This document shows, piece after piece, positions 17,698-27,283 of a stretch of DNA of 64,000 bases. Source of the DNA: Spirosoma oryzicola (GTDB lineage Bacteria; Bacteroidota; Bacteroidia; Cytophagales; Spirosomataceae); NCBI RefSeq assembly GCF_021233055.1, contig NZ_CP089538.1, forward strand, positions 1,717,501 to 1,781,500. The letters are read 5' to 3'. The notes under the pieces are model-generated. The model searched no databases and had not been told where the DNA came from. It saw only the letters and a list, made by a program, of their open reading frames with translations. The position numbers and the translations under genes were made by a program. How positions within the stretch are numbered: the first letter of the stretch is position 1; each line of letters begins with the position of its first letter.

Positions 17698-18912
17698 ATG
17701 GCTCAAAAAAAAGTAGTTCTTGCCTTCAGCGGAGGCCTCGATACCTCCTTTTGCGTTAAATATCTGTCCGAAGACCGGGACATGGAAGTTCACTCGGTGC
17801 TAGTCGATACGGGCGGTTTTTCCGATGCCGAACTCAAAGCCATCGAAGAACGGGCTTATTCGTTAGGCGTTAAATCCCACGCGACAATTTCCAAAACCGA
17901 CGATTATTATCAGCAATGCCTGAAATTCCTGGTGTTTGGTAACGTTTTGAAAAACAATACGTACCCGCTTAGCGTGAGCGCCGAACGAATTTTCCAGGCT
18001 ATTGCGGCTGCTGAATACGCCCGCCAGATCGGCGCGTCGGCCATTGCGCACGGTTCGACCGGGGCCGGTAACGATCAGGTGCGCTTCGATATGGCGTTCC
18101 GCATTATCATTCCCGACGCGGAGATTATTACCCCAATCCGTGATCTGCGTCTTTCCCGCGAAGCCGAAATCGAATACCTTAAATCGAAAGGGGTGGAGCA
18201 GGAATGGCACAAGGCCGCTTATTCGATCAACAAAGGACTGTGGGGAACGTCGGTTGGCGGTAAAGAAACGCTGACCTCCGATCAGTTTCTCCCCGAATCG
18301 GCCTGGCCTACGCAGGTTACGAAAACCGAGCCTGAAACCATTACGCTGTCGTTTGAGCACGGTGAAATTAAAGGAATTTCGGGTGCTGCCTTCGGCAACG
18401 AAACCTACGCCAATCCAGTTGACGCCATCCGTAAGCTGACCGAACTGGCCGGTCCGTATGGTATTGGTCGCGACATTCACGTTGGCGATACCATTATTGG
18501 CATCAAAGGCCGCGTTGGTTTCGAAGCACCAGCCCCGTTGATTCTGATCAAAGCTCATCATGCCATCGAAAAACATGTGTTGGGTAAGTGGCAGATGTAC
18601 TGGAAAGAGCAACTGGCCAACTGGTATGGTACGATGCTTCACGAAGGGCAGTTTATGGACCCGGTGATGCGGAATATCGAAACGTTCCTGAGCGACACGC
18701 AGGGCCACGTTTCGGGCAAAGTGCACGTGCAGCTGGCCCCTTACCGCTTCCAGGTACTCGGTATCGAATCTGACTACGACCTGATGTCGTCAGCTTTTGG
18801 CAGCTACGGTGAGATGAACAACGCCTGGACGGGTGACGACGTGCGTGGCTTCTCGAAAGTAGCGTCGAATCAGGTAATGATTTACGAGAAAATTCGTGAA
18901 CATAATTCTTGA
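17698..18912 (+). CDS. argG: Argininosuccinate synthase
   Basis: 404 residues from the ATG at 17698, which gives the standard start MAQKKVVLAFSGGLDTS; a GTG 21 bases upstream is in frame but unlike the family. The enzyme joins citrulline and aspartate with ATP in arginine synthesis. The PP-loop AFSGGLDTS is at 9-17, IAHGSTGAGNDQVRFD binds nucleotide and citrulline, and YSINKGLWGTSVGGKE and APAPLILIKAHHAIEKHVL are conserved further on. The glycosyltransferase gene starts inside its last codons (17-base overlap) and argC follows, so these three are likely one transcription unit. Confidence 0.96.
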   Translation: MAQKKVVLAFSGGLDTSFCVKYLSEDRDMEVHSVLVDTGGFSDAELKAIEERAYSLGVKSHATISKTDDYYQQCLKFLVFGNVLKNNTYPLSVSAERIFQAIAAAEYARQIGASAIAHGSTGAGNDQVRFDMAFRIIIPDAEIITPIRDLRLSREAEIEYLKSKGVEQEWHKAAYSINKGLWGTSVGGKETLTSDQFLPESAWPTQVTKTEPETITLSFEHGEIKGISGAAFGNETYANPVDAIRKLTELAGPYGIGRDIHVGDTIIGIKGRVGFEAPAPLILIKAHHAIEKHVLGKWQMYWKEQLANWYGTMLHEGQFMDPVMRNIETFLSDTQGHVSGKVHVQLAPYRFQVLGIESDYDLMSSAFGSYGEMNNAWTGDDVRGFSKVASNQVMIYEKIREHNS

Positions 18913-20152
18913 CGCCAGCCCGCTGGGGATTGGATTTTACCATCGGCAGGCGCAAACCGGCATCAGCCGCGTTGTGGAACAGCTATTGGCTGGTCTGCAA
19001 CGGGCCGATGATGTCGAGTTGCAGCTGGCGGCACCAACCCACCTGGCCGAAACGATGCGCTTTGCCCAGCTATCCTTTGGGCAAAGCGCACCACCGTTTG
19101 TCAATCCACCCAGTGAGCAGGCGCTGGCCCGGTTTGAAAACAGGCTGCTGGGTTCACTCGCGCCCGGCAAGCTACCGTCTAAACTAATCCGTGAACTGGC
19201 GTTCCGGCTGCGTCGGGCAACGGGGCGGGAGATGGCCCGGTTCGACAAGAGCGACTTGCCGACCAACGCTGTCTACCACAGTCCGTTTTTCCCAATCCCT
19301 GAAAGTCTGCGCAACCGCCGAACTTTACCACTGGTGCAAACCATCCATGACCTGATTCCGATTCGGCATCCGGAGTGGTTTACATCAGGAGAACAAACCG
19401 TAAAAAAAGTGCTGGCAACGCTATCGTCCGAAACGTGGGTAACCACGGTTTCTCAGGCGACGAAGGACGATTTCTGTGAGCATACTGGGTTCGATCCAGC
19501 GCGGGTAGTACCTATTCGTCTGGCGGCTTCGTCGGCGTTGTTTTATCCGGTAACGGATGAAACGCGAAAACGAGCGGTACGGCAAAAACTCGGTATTGGC
19601 GATGAGCCGTATCTGCTGAGTCTGGCTACGTTGGAGCCACGCAAGAATATCGCGCACCTGATTCGTTCGTTTGGCCGAATGATTGATGGCGGAGACTTAC
19701 CGGCTGATGTTCGGTTGGTACTGGTCGGTACCAAAGGCTGGAAATTCAACGACATTATGGCTGAAGCCAGTAAGAACGCAGCTCTGGCATCGCGGTTGAT
19801 TTTCACGGGATTCGTGCAGGACGACGATCTGGCTCCGCTATATAGTGGTGCGTTGGCTTTTGTCTATCCATCTCTGTACGAAGGCTTTGGGCTGCCACCG
19901 CTGGAAGCGATGCAGTGTGGTGTGCCGATTGTTACGTCTGACATACCCGCCCTTGCCGAAGTGGTCGGTGAGGCTGCCATCCGGGTTCCACCGACAGATA
20001 CCGACGCGCTCTGTCAAGCCATAGGTATGGTGGTAAACTCTCCGGCGGTTCGAACGGAGCTGTCGGACAGGGGCAGAAAACAGGCAACGCAGTTTTCGTG
20101 GGACAAATTTACCGCAGAACACGTTGCTCTTTATAAGCGAACTGTAGGGTAA
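18896..20152 (+). CDS. Glycosyltransferase family 4 (GT-B)
   Basis: 418 residues starting with GTG at 18896, inside the 3' end of argG. The N-terminal domain begins NIILDASPLGIGFYHRQAQTGISRVVEQLL; the C-terminal GT4 domain has LLSLATLEPRKNI, LVLVGTKGW, IFTGFVQDDDLAPLYSGA and the E-x7-E signature YEGFGLPPLEAM with GVPIVTSDIPALAEVVGEAA. Such enzymes transfer sugar from a nucleotide or lipid donor with retention, usually building surface polysaccharide. Here the neighbours are arginine genes and no other polysaccharide gene is near, so the acceptor is unknown. Overlap with argG suggests coupled translation. Confidence 0.9.
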   Translation: MNIILDASPLGIGFYHRQAQTGISRVVEQLLAGLQRADDVELQLAAPTHLAETMRFAQLSFGQSAPPFVNPPSEQALARFENRLLGSLAPGKLPSKLIRELAFRLRRATGREMARFDKSDLPTNAVYHSPFFPIPESLRNRRTLPLVQTIHDLIPIRHPEWFTSGEQTVKKVLATLSSETWVTTVSQATKDDFCEHTGFDPARVVPIRLAASSALFYPVTDETRKRAVRQKLGIGDEPYLLSLATLEPRKNIAHLIRSFGRMIDGGDLPADVRLVLVGTKGWKFNDIMAEASKNAALASRLIFTGFVQDDDLAPLYSGALAFVYPSLYEGFGLPPLEAMQCGVPIVTSDIPALAEVVGEAAIRVPPTDTDALCQAIGMVVNSPAVRTELSDRGRKQATQFSWDKFTAEHVALYKRTVG

Positions 20153-20218
20153 CTGAACAAGACCCATCACTTGATAAACATACGGGTTGGCTATGGCTTA
20201 GCTGGCCCTGAAAATAGT

Positions 20219-21199
20219 ATGAAACTAAACGTTGGCATTATTGGCGGGGCGGGCTACACCGGTGGCGAGCTGCTGCGCATTCTGATTAATCACCCATTTG
20301 TTGAGGTAGCGTTTGTGCACAGCAACAGCCAGGCCGGTAAACCCGTCTGGAATACGCACACCGATCTGTTGGGGGATACGGATCTAACTTTTTCGGGCGA
20401 AGAACCGGCGGCTTTGCTGGCTCAGGAAGGCTTGGATGCCATTTTTCTTTGCTCGGGACATGGCGCATCGGCAACGTTCATGGCCGAACATGATCTGTCG
20501 GACGACATTACCGTGATTGATCTCAGCAATGATTTTCGCGATGAGCACGACGATTTCGTGTACGGTCTACCCGAACTTCAGCGCGAACGGATTCAGGAAG
20601 CGACCCGTATTGCCAATCCCGGTTGTTTCGCTACCAGTATCCAACTGGCTTTGCTGCCGTTGGCTAAGGCGGGCAAACTACAGGCGGATGTTCAGATCAG
20701 TGCGATCACGGGTAGTACGGGTGCCGGTCAGGCGCTTGTGCCCACAACGGGTTTTACCTGGCGCAACAACAACATTTCCATTTACAAAGCATTTACCCAT
20801 CAGCACCTGGCCGAAATTCGGCAGAGTCTGACTACGCTTGATCCGGATTTCAACCACACGATCAACTTCATTCCGTACCGGGGCGACTTCACGCGGGGTA
20901 TTATGGCGAATGTGTACACGCCGTTTTCGGGTACGCGGGAAGAAGCGAAGGAACTGTACAAGGCCTACTACGCCAATCATCCGTTTACACACGTGAGCGA
21001 TGCGCCGGTGGACGTAAAGCAAGTGGTGAACACAAACAAGTGCTTTTTACACCTCGAATTGCACGACGGTCAGCTGTTGATTACCAGCGTCATTGACAAC
21101 CTCACCAAAGGTGCTTCGGGGCAAGCGGTGCAGAACCTGAATCTGGTTTTTGGTTTGCCGGAAGATACAGGTCTTCGACTGAAGCCCGTAGCGTTTTAG
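20219..21199 (+). CDS. argC: N-acetyl-gamma-glutamyl-phosphate reductase
   Basis: 326 residues from the ATG at 20219 (MKLNVGIIGGAGYTGGELL); an upstream TTG would add 16 residues unlike the family. It reduces N-acetylglutamyl-phosphate with NADPH in arginine synthesis. The dinucleotide-binding loop GGAGYTGGE is at the start; the catalytic Cys lies in IANPGCFATS; SAITGSTGAGQ and HQHLAEI are conserved. It belongs to the longer argC type. It follows the glycosyltransferase by 66 bases and is in the same unit as argG. Other arginine genes are not in the window. Confidence 0.95.
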   Translation: MKLNVGIIGGAGYTGGELLRILINHPFVEVAFVHSNSQAGKPVWNTHTDLLGDTDLTFSGEEPAALLAQEGLDAIFLCSGHGASATFMAEHDLSDDITVIDLSNDFRDEHDDFVYGLPELQRERIQEATRIANPGCFATSIQLALLPLAKAGKLQADVQISAITGSTGAGQALVPTTGFTWRNNNISIYKAFTHQHLAEIRQSLTTLDPDFNHTINFIPYRGDFTRGIMANVYTPFSGTREEAKELYKAYYANHPFTHVSDAPVDVKQVVNTNKCFLHLELHDGQLLITSVIDNLTKGASGQAVQNLNLVFGLPEDTGLRLKPVAF

Positions 21200-21221
21200 C
21201 CAGAATCGGAACCCGTTAGTT

Positions 21222-22166
21222 ATGCGCTCCTTGCTGATTCGAATCGTATGGATAATCGCTCCGGTATTGTTGCTGACTGATTGTAGCACGTCCAATCGTG
21301 TTATTCAGCAAGCAACCGTGGGGAGCGATTATTGCACACCCGTGTTGTCGTACTCGTACAATCCGGCTTATGCGCCCAGACCGGATATTGACGCGGTCTT
21401 GCAATCAGATACCATTCTGACCAAACACTACTCGCGGCATGATTTATTAATGGCCAATGCTACCGGTGTTCTGCCTTTGTTGCAGGAGTTGAGTCGGTTA
21501 CACAAAGGCCGTTCTGACGAAGAACGTTTGGAGCGTATTACCAAGCGTCTGCAAATTCAACAGCGGTTGCAGCTGGCTTCGACCGAGTTGTCTAGTTTTG
21601 CCGCCGAACTCGACTGCGAAGGCGAACGCGCTGATCAACTGGCTACGTATCTGGACGAGAAAGACACCCGGCGCGTTCGGCGGCTGACCATCTTTTCGGT
21701 CGTGATCGGGGCTGTTACAACCGTAGCGACGGCGTTGATTGAAGCAAGCAATCCAAACAAGATTATCGGAATCTCGGGTGGTCTGGTGAGCGCAACGACG
21801 GGTGGCCTGGCCGCTTTTTCGTCCAATAAATCAGTCGCGTTTAGTCATAAACGAAACCTGTTGGCTGATCTCTGGAACCAGCCCGAACAATCATCGATTT
21901 ATCCGCCGTTTATCTGGTACGTACTCAACGAAAAGTCGTTTAGCAACACCGGGCAGACATCCATTGGGTACAACATTCGCCAACGCTGGCAGGGCTACGT
22001 ACTCGAAGAAGCTTCAAAAAAACAGCAGGATTTGTACTTCGGTCCGGGCGGAAACTACCTGGCCGACGACCTGCATATCCGGGCGAATATGCTCAACCAA
22101 CTTCAGTCGTCGGTCCGGTCGATCAACCAGGATTTACAGGCATTGATGCTTAGCTTACCTGATTAA
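21222..22166 (+). CDS. Putative lipoprotein of unknown function with internal hydrophobic segment
   Basis: 314 residues. The N-terminal hydrophobic stretch ends LLLTDC (Cys21), a lipoprotein-like site. Residues 80-145 are helical and charged (LLQELSRLHKGRSDEERLERITKRLQIQQRLQLASTEL is split here only for description), suggesting a coiled coil; residues 150-205 hold two hydrophobic Gly/Ala-rich segments (LTIFSVVIGAVTTVATALIE and IIGISGGLVSATTGGLAAF), so the protein may insert in a membrane as a hairpin. The end is helical again. I do not recognise the family. It starts 22 bases after argC and ends 8 bases before the convergent rarA. Confidence 0.75.
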   Translation: MRSLLIRIVWIIAPVLLLTDCSTSNRVIQQATVGSDYCTPVLSYSYNPAYAPRPDIDAVLQSDTILTKHYSRHDLLMANATGVLPLLQELSRLHKGRSDEERLERITKRLQIQQRLQLASTELSSFAAELDCEGERADQLATYLDEKDTRRVRRLTIFSVVIGAVTTVATALIEASNPNKIIGISGGLVSATTGGLAAFSSNKSVAFSHKRNLLADLWNQPEQSSIYPPFIWYVLNEKSFSNTGQTSIGYNIRQRWQGYVLEEASKKQQDLYFGPGGNYLADDLHIRANMLNQLQSSVRSINQDLQALMLSLPD

Positions 22167-22174
22167 CGCAACGA

Positions 22175-23446
22175 TCAGTAGCCGTACCAATCGCCCCACC
22201 ATTTCTGCAAACTACGACGAATTTCGGCTTCTCGGGCGTTTTGACCCGGCTCGTATAGTTTATGCCCTTTCAAATCATCCGGAAGAAAGTTCTGCTGGGC
22301 AAAGTTACCTTCGTGGGCATGGGCGTACTGGTACTCTTTTCCGTAACCAATCTGCTTCATTAGCTTGGTGGGCGCATTGCGCAGGTGCAGCGGTACGGGT
22401 AAGTGCGCCGTCTGCTCGGCCAGGGCAATGGCATCGTCAATGGCAACGTAGCTGGCGTTACTTTTGGGTGAGGTGGCCAGGTACACCGCTACCTGCGATA
22501 AAATAATCCGTCCTTCCGGCATACCGATTGCCCGAATCGCCTGCACGGCTTCCGACGCCATAATCATAGCGGTCGGATTGGCATTTCCTATATCTTCCGA
22601 TGCCAGAATCAGCATACGCCGGGCAATGAAAACCGGATCTTCACCGGCAACGATCATACGCGCCATCCAGTACAAAGCCGCGTTGGGGTCCGAACCTCGC
22701 AACGACTTGATAAACGCTGAAATAATATCGTAATGCTGTTCGCCCGACTTGTCATAGCGAGCAATGTTCTGCTGGGCTACGGTGGTAACTCCCTCATCCG
22801 TAATAACGAGTGGTTCGGTTGATACGTGGGCGGACGCCACCAGTTCCAGCAGATTCAGCAGTTTACGTCCATCACCACCGGACAGCCGAAGTAAGGCATC
22901 GTACGACTCGACCGTGATGTGTTTCGACCGTAAAAAAGCATCCTTATCGATGGCCCGGTCCACAACCTGAATCAGTTCTTCACGGCTTAACGCTTCCAGA
23001 ATGTAAACCTGAGAGCGCGATAATAGGGCGCTGTTTACTTCAAACGACGGATTTTCGGTCGTCGCGCCAATAAGAATGATCTGACCTTTTTCGACCGCGC
23101 CAAGCAGCGCATCCTGCTGACTCTTGTTAAACCGGTGAATCTCGTCGATGAAAACAACGGGGGGAAACATACCCGACGGACGACTGAGCACATCCCGGAT
23201 TTCCTTGACGCCCGAATTGATGGCGCTTAAAGCGATAAATGACCGCTTGACGGCTTCGGCCAGCAACAAAGCCAGCGTCGTTTTGCCCACACCCGGCGGG
23301 CCCCATAAAATCATGGAAGGTAGCCGTCCGGCATCCACGGCCCGACGCAGGGCTCCGCCGGATCCAATCAGTTTACGTTGGCCAATAACATCGTCGAGGG
23401 TGCGCGGGCGAACCCGTTCAGGGAGGGGCGTTGAGTCCGTATTCAT
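22175..23446 (-). CDS. rarA: Replication-associated recombination protein A (MgsA/RarA AAA+ ATPase)
   Basis: 423 residues. The AAA+ module has Walker A WGPPGVGKTT (48-57), Walker B FIDEIHRFNKSQQDALL, sensor 1 region LIGATTENPSFEVNSALLSR, and an arginine finger region; the C-terminal MgsA helical domain includes AFIKSLRGSDPNAALYWMARM and RNAPTKLMKQIGYGKEYQYAH. RarA/WRNIP1 proteins act at stalled replication forks with the clamp and single-strand binding protein. The 5' untranslated stretch is short: the terminator of the upstream sigma factor gene ends only about 18 bases before the start codon, and a TAATTTTG lies 4 bases upstream of the ATG. Confidence 0.95.
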   Translation of the reverse strand: MNTDSTPLPERVRPRTLDDVIGQRKLIGSGGALRRAVDAGRLPSMILWGPPGVGKTTLALLLAEAVKRSFIALSAINSGVKEIRDVLSRPSGMFPPVVFIDEIHRFNKSQQDALLGAVEKGQIILIGATTENPSFEVNSALLSRSQVYILEALSREELIQVVDRAIDKDAFLRSKHITVESYDALLRLSGGDGRKLLNLLELVASAHVSTEPLVITDEGVTTVAQQNIARYDKSGEQHYDIISAFIKSLRGSDPNAALYWMARMIVAGEDPVFIARRMLILASEDIGNANPTAMIMASEAVQAIRAIGMPEGRIILSQVAVYLATSPKSNASYVAIDDAIALAEQTAHLPVPLHLRNAPTKLMKQIGYGKEYQYAHAHEGNFAQQNFLPDDLKGHKLYEPGQNAREAEIRRSLQKWWGDWYGY

Positions 23447-23463
23447 TCCGCAAAATTACACAC

Positions 23464-23493
23464 AAAAAACGGTAGCCACTCGCGCAGCTACCG
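23464..23493 (-). terminator. Rho-independent terminator of the sigma factor gene
   Basis: On the minus strand CGGTAGC, a 10-base loop and GCTACCG are followed by TTTTTTG. It lies 47 bases past the sigma factor stop and immediately upstream of rarA. Confidence 0.85.
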
Positions 23494-23539
23494 TGATCAG
23501 AAAAGGTTTAGGAATAATCAGGGGTAAGAATAGGTTGGT

Positions 23540-24139
23540 TTATAGGGCAACGTTTTCGGGGGTGATGTAGCGTTTCAAATTGCTCATCGCGCCAAAAATC
23601 AGATTGTAAACAGACTGTATATTTATTTGCATTAGGGTCGAAATCTCTTCATTACTCATGTTCTGGAAATAGCGCAGATGAACGGCTTCGCGCTGACGGC
23701 GGGGTAATTTCTCCAGGGCTTGATGCAGGCAGTCGTTCATGTACGAATCTTCTTCATAAGCAATCAGCAGGTTCTCGTGCGACGGATCTGCACCGGGAAG
23801 CGTATCGCCCACGCGCCGACCATTGGCTATTTCATCCTGGCTTACCAGCTTCTGTTCGGCGGTCAGGTGGCGAACCAACTTCCGCTTGATCGAGGCCATC
23901 AGATAAAACCGTACAGAGGTGGTTGGGCCGATGGTTGTGCGGTGTTTCCAGAGCTCAACAAACAAGTCATGAATGCAATCTTTGATCAACGCTCGGTCGG
24001 TAGCAAAATGGGCACAGTAGTGATAGAGCGTTTGAACGTAGTTTTGATACAGTCGGGCAAAAGCGTTTTCATCGCCACTGCGAAACTGGTTCCAAAGAGT
24101 TTCGTCATCAGGTCCGATTTGCGTACGAGAGCGAGGCAT
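23540..24139 (-). CDS. ECF-type RNA polymerase sigma factor (sigma-70 family)
   Basis: 199 residues. Region 2 (about 20-90) includes DENAFARLYQNYVQTLYHYC and DCIHDLFVELWKH; region 4 (about 135-190) includes ALEKLPRRQREAVHLRYFQNMSNEEISTLMQINIQSVYNLIFGAMSNLK, a helix-turn-helix with the usual sigma-70 r4 layout. Bacteroidota carry many such factors, often paired with a FecR-type anti-sigma and a SusC receptor; here no anti-sigma gene is adjacent, so it is an orphan. A terminator separates it from rarA. Target genes are unknown. Confidence 0.92.
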   Translation of the reverse strand: MPRSRTQIGPDDETLWNQFRSGDENAFARLYQNYVQTLYHYCAHFATDRALIKDCIHDLFVELWKHRTTIGPTTSVRFYLMASIKRKLVRHLTAEQKLVSQDEIANGRRVGDTLPGADPSHENLLIAYEEDSYMNDCLHQALEKLPRRQREAVHLRYFQNMSNEEISTLMQINIQSVYNLIFGAMSNLKRYITPENVAL

Positions 24140-24241
24140 GAGGATATAGGTAAAGGTTTAGGAATGCGAAAGAAGTCTGTAAACATATTAATAATAAATT
24201 GAATTTAAAATGGTAATGCGAAATAAAATTTTTTTGTGGGC

Positions 24242-25942
24242 TTATTTAACAATTTGAAGAGGAACAAACGAGAACCTTTTGCCATCAAATAGTCCTTTGT
24301 CACTCAGTTTTAACGCAGGGATGACAAGTAAGGCCATGAACGACAGCGTCATAAAAGGTGCGGCCAAGGTGCTGCCCAACTCCTTTTTGGCGAATTGATC
24401 CAGCTTTGTGTATTGAGCGGCTACCTCATAGCCGTCGGTGTCGGTCATGAGCCCCGCAACGGGCAGGGGAAGCAATTGTGTTTCGGGGCGGGTCGTTAGG
24501 TGTAAAAATTCACGGCGGCTCATCAATTCCTGATCATGTTCGTGCGGTTGGGTACCTGCCACCGCCGATAGTCCGCCTTTTGCTTCAATAACCAGGTTGA
24601 TCGCCTGACAGATGCTTTCGTCATCACAGCCAACCGCCGTAATGTTGTGCGAATCGTGACCAACCGATGAGGCAATAGCTCCGTGTTTCAACCCGAAATT
24701 TTTGATGAACGCAACGGACGGTGGCACATTTTCATAGCGGTTGACGACCACCAATTTGAGTATATCCCGCTCCGGATCAGACACCAGCTGGCCGTTTTCA
24801 ACTTTCGGTTCAAAAAGCAGTTCGTTGGTGATGAGCTGCCCGTCCAGCGCTTCGATGACGCGAATTACCGGGGATGCCTGCGCGCGCACCGCAAACTCAT
24901 CAACTGATTTAGGTTCGCAATTGAATTGATTTACGTGTTCATTCCGTAAATCAGCGATATTTGACGTCCCGTTTTCGGCCACCGATTCGCCATTGATAAC
25001 TGTCTGCTGGATCGCAAAGGTTTGTAAGTTGTCGATGATGATGTAATCGGCGGGGTCGCCCTCGCGCAAAAGACCAACTGGCAACCGGTAGTGCAATACC
25101 GGGTTCAGGCAGGCAGCGCGCAGGACGTTCCACAGGGTATGGCCTTTAGCCAAAGCACGAAGAACCAGCTGGTTGATATGGCCTTCCGCCAGGGTATCCG
25201 GGTGCTTGTCGTCGGAACAAAACATGATCTGCTCCGGGAACTCGGCCAGCAGTGCGATTAAGGCGTCAAAATTCCGGGCGGCACTCCCTTCTCGAATGAG
25301 AATATGCATACCGCGCCGGGCTTTGTCGAGTCCTTCTTCGTAGGTAAAACACTCATGGTCTGTGCTGATGCCCGCGTCGATGTAGCGTTGCGCGTCGTCG
25401 CCAGTCAGCCCCGGTGCGTGACCGTCAACGGGTTTGTTGTAGGCTTTGGCTAGGGCAATTTTGGCCATAACGTCCGGATCTTCGTGCAGGACACCCGGAA
25501 AATTCATCATCTCGGCCAAATAACCAATCTCGTCTAAACCGAGCAGGTAGCGTACATCGTCAACACTAATTGTTGCGCCTGCCGTTTCGAAGGGAGTGGC
25601 CGGAACGCAGGAGGGCGCGCCAAACATAAACTTGAACGGCACTCGGGCGGCTTCGCGAAGCATGTATTCGACACCCGCTACTCCTAATACGTTGCCGATT
25701 TCGTGAGGGTCCGATACGGTTGCTACGGTGCCATGAACGACCGCCAGTCGGGCAAACTGGGGCGGGGTCAGGAGCGAACTTTCAACGTGAACATGGGCAT
25801 CGACAAAGCCGGGGAGGATGTAGGGTTCGCCAATTCGTTCGGGACCGAGCAAGTCAATACGAGTAATACGACCCTGATCGATAGTAAGCGTACCGTAACT
25901 GATTGTCTGGTCGAACAGATTTAGAATGTTAGCCGTAGGCAT
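24242..25942 (-). CDS. ade: Adenine deaminase
   Basis: 566 residues, the usual length of the Ade amidohydrolase family. It deaminates adenine to hypoxanthine using a dinuclear metal site. Metal ligands are in GFVDAHVHVESS (His50, His52), DGHAPGLTG, ISTDHECFTYEE and MFCSDDKHPDTL; the C-terminal part with IASSVGHDSHNITAVGCDDESI and an HEHDQELMSRREF stretch is specific to adenine deaminases over other amidohydrolases. Its start lies 3 bases from the stop of the upstream acyltransferase-like membrane protein, so the two are co-transcribed. Confidence 0.95.
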   Translation of the reverse strand: MPTANILNLFDQTISYGTLTIDQGRITRIDLLGPERIGEPYILPGFVDAHVHVESSLLTPPQFARLAVVHGTVATVSDPHEIGNVLGVAGVEYMLREAARVPFKFMFGAPSCVPATPFETAGATISVDDVRYLLGLDEIGYLAEMMNFPGVLHEDPDVMAKIALAKAYNKPVDGHAPGLTGDDAQRYIDAGISTDHECFTYEEGLDKARRGMHILIREGSAARNFDALIALLAEFPEQIMFCSDDKHPDTLAEGHINQLVLRALAKGHTLWNVLRAACLNPVLHYRLPVGLLREGDPADYIIIDNLQTFAIQQTVINGESVAENGTSNIADLRNEHVNQFNCEPKSVDEFAVRAQASPVIRVIEALDGQLITNELLFEPKVENGQLVSDPERDILKLVVVNRYENVPPSVAFIKNFGLKHGAIASSVGHDSHNITAVGCDDESICQAINLVIEAKGGLSAVAGTQPHEHDQELMSRREFLHLTTRPETQLLPLPVAGLMTDTDGYEVAAQYTKLDQFAKKELGSTLAAPFMTLSFMALLVIPALKLSDKGLFDGKRFSFVPLQIVK

Positions 25943-25945
25943 AAA

Positions 25946-27151
25946 TTAGATTCGGATAAAAAGTTTTCGGCGGTACATCCACCGGAGGATAAAGTAAAAG
26001 ATGCCCAGCGTAACGGCACCCATGAGTAGCTGTTCGTAAGCAGGGCCAAAGATCTGAAATGGACCGTGCCCCAGATGCGTGTACAGCGAATTAATGATGA
26101 AGCGGTCGATTAGATGAACCAGACAGTAGATCGCAATGGAGTTCATGCCGACCACCACCAGCGGAAACGCCCAGCCCCGTCGCCCGGCTACATCGATAAC
26201 GTAGTAAAAAAGAGCCAGCAGCCAGAAGCACCACCCACCACTGAACAGTACCCAGGCGGGTGTCCAGATCCGTTTGACCACCGGACAGATTCCGGCGAAA
26301 TGGAGCAGAACGCCCGTTGCCAGACCGATACCTCCCGCCATCAGAAAACGTTTGAGAACGTCAGAGGACGATAACCCGGAACGGAGCCAGCGCCCCGCCT
26401 GTAGACCCAGCAGCATAGTGCCGAGCGTTGGGATAAAGCTAAGCGTTGCGTAGCCGCCACCGTTGAAGAGGAACGGACTTTCTCGCGGGAACAGGTTGAG
26501 AAACCACCGGTCGAATGCCCACGCCAGGTTACTGTTTTTGTTGAAATGCGCCATCAACCCCGTATAATGCTCTGGCCAGTTGGCCGGAACACCTACCGCA
26601 CTATAATCGAAATTTGTCATGCCCGCGGGGTAGAGTACAAAGGCGAGCCAGTAGCCAAACAGAATCAGCCCAAAGGCGATCCAGGTCGTTCGGGTCGATG
26701 TTCGGCCCAACAGAAACAGGAAAGGGTAACCCAGCCCGATTTGCGTCAGCGTATCCTCAAAGGTGAAATAAGTCTGTTCCGAATGGGTCGAACGCAGAAA
26801 AATACCGAGCAAAATCAGGGTCAGCGACCGCCGGAGTGCGCGCCAGAATTGCGTGGTTGCGGGTTGGCCGTGCGCATTCTGACTGGCTACTGAATACGGT
26901 AACGCGACCCCCACCAAAAACGAAAACGACGGCTGGATAAGATCGTGCAGTGAACAGCCCGCCCAGGGTACATGATCCTGTTGGTAAGCCAGAAAGGCCC
27001 AGAAGGAACTTGTAGGAAACGTTTTGTGCAAGCCGTTGAAGTTCAACAGTTCGGCGGCCATCAGGGTCATAACGAAGCCTCGGTAGGCGTCCATGGACAT
27101 CAGGCGGCCCGCCGGAAAACCGGAAGCGTGGGAATCGGAAGGAAGGGGCAT
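25946..27151 (-). CDS. HGSNAT-like (DUF5009) membrane acetyltransferase
   Basis: 401 residues from the ATG at 27151; an ATG 22 codons upstream is possible but adds residues atypical of the family, and [11 protein letters not shown] begins 17 residues further in. The protein has about ten membrane segments. [44 protein letters not shown] and LLFHFAGICP-like motifs match the heparan-alpha-glucosaminide N-acetyltransferase family, which moves acetyl groups across a membrane to terminal glucosamine. Bacterial members occur in glycan-use loci. It is followed 3 bases later by adenine deaminase and is divergent from the dehydratase at 27284, the first gene of the sugar region. Confidence 0.9.
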   Translation of the reverse strand: MPLPSDSHASGFPAGRLMSMDAYRGFVMTLMAAELLNFNGLHKTFPTSSFWAFLAYQQDHVPWAGCSLHDLIQPSFSFLVGVALPYSVASQNAHGQPATTQFWRALRRSLTLILLGIFLRSTHSEQTYFTFEDTLTQIGLGYPFLFLLGRTSTRTTWIAFGLILFGYWLAFVLYPAGMTNFDYSAVGVPANWPEHYTGLMAHFNKNSNLAWAFDRWFLNLFPRESPFLFNGGGYATLSFIPTLGTMLLGLQAGRWLRSGLSSSDVLKRFLMAGGIGLATGVLLHFAGICPVVKRIWTPAWVLFSGGWCFWLLALFYYVIDVAGRRGWAFPLVVVGMNSIAIYCLVHLIDRFIINSLYTHLGHGPFQIFGPAYEQLLMGAVTLGIFYFILRWMYRRKLFIRI

Positions 27152-27283
27152 GAAGAAGCGCGGAATCAAATACCAAAACTTGGGATTGCCATTCACATTC
27201 GCAAGAGGGGCAGGCAAAGATTTTTAAGAAAGGGTGGTATATTTCGGGCTAATGCGTCTCTTACTGTAAAAAATACTTAGCGA

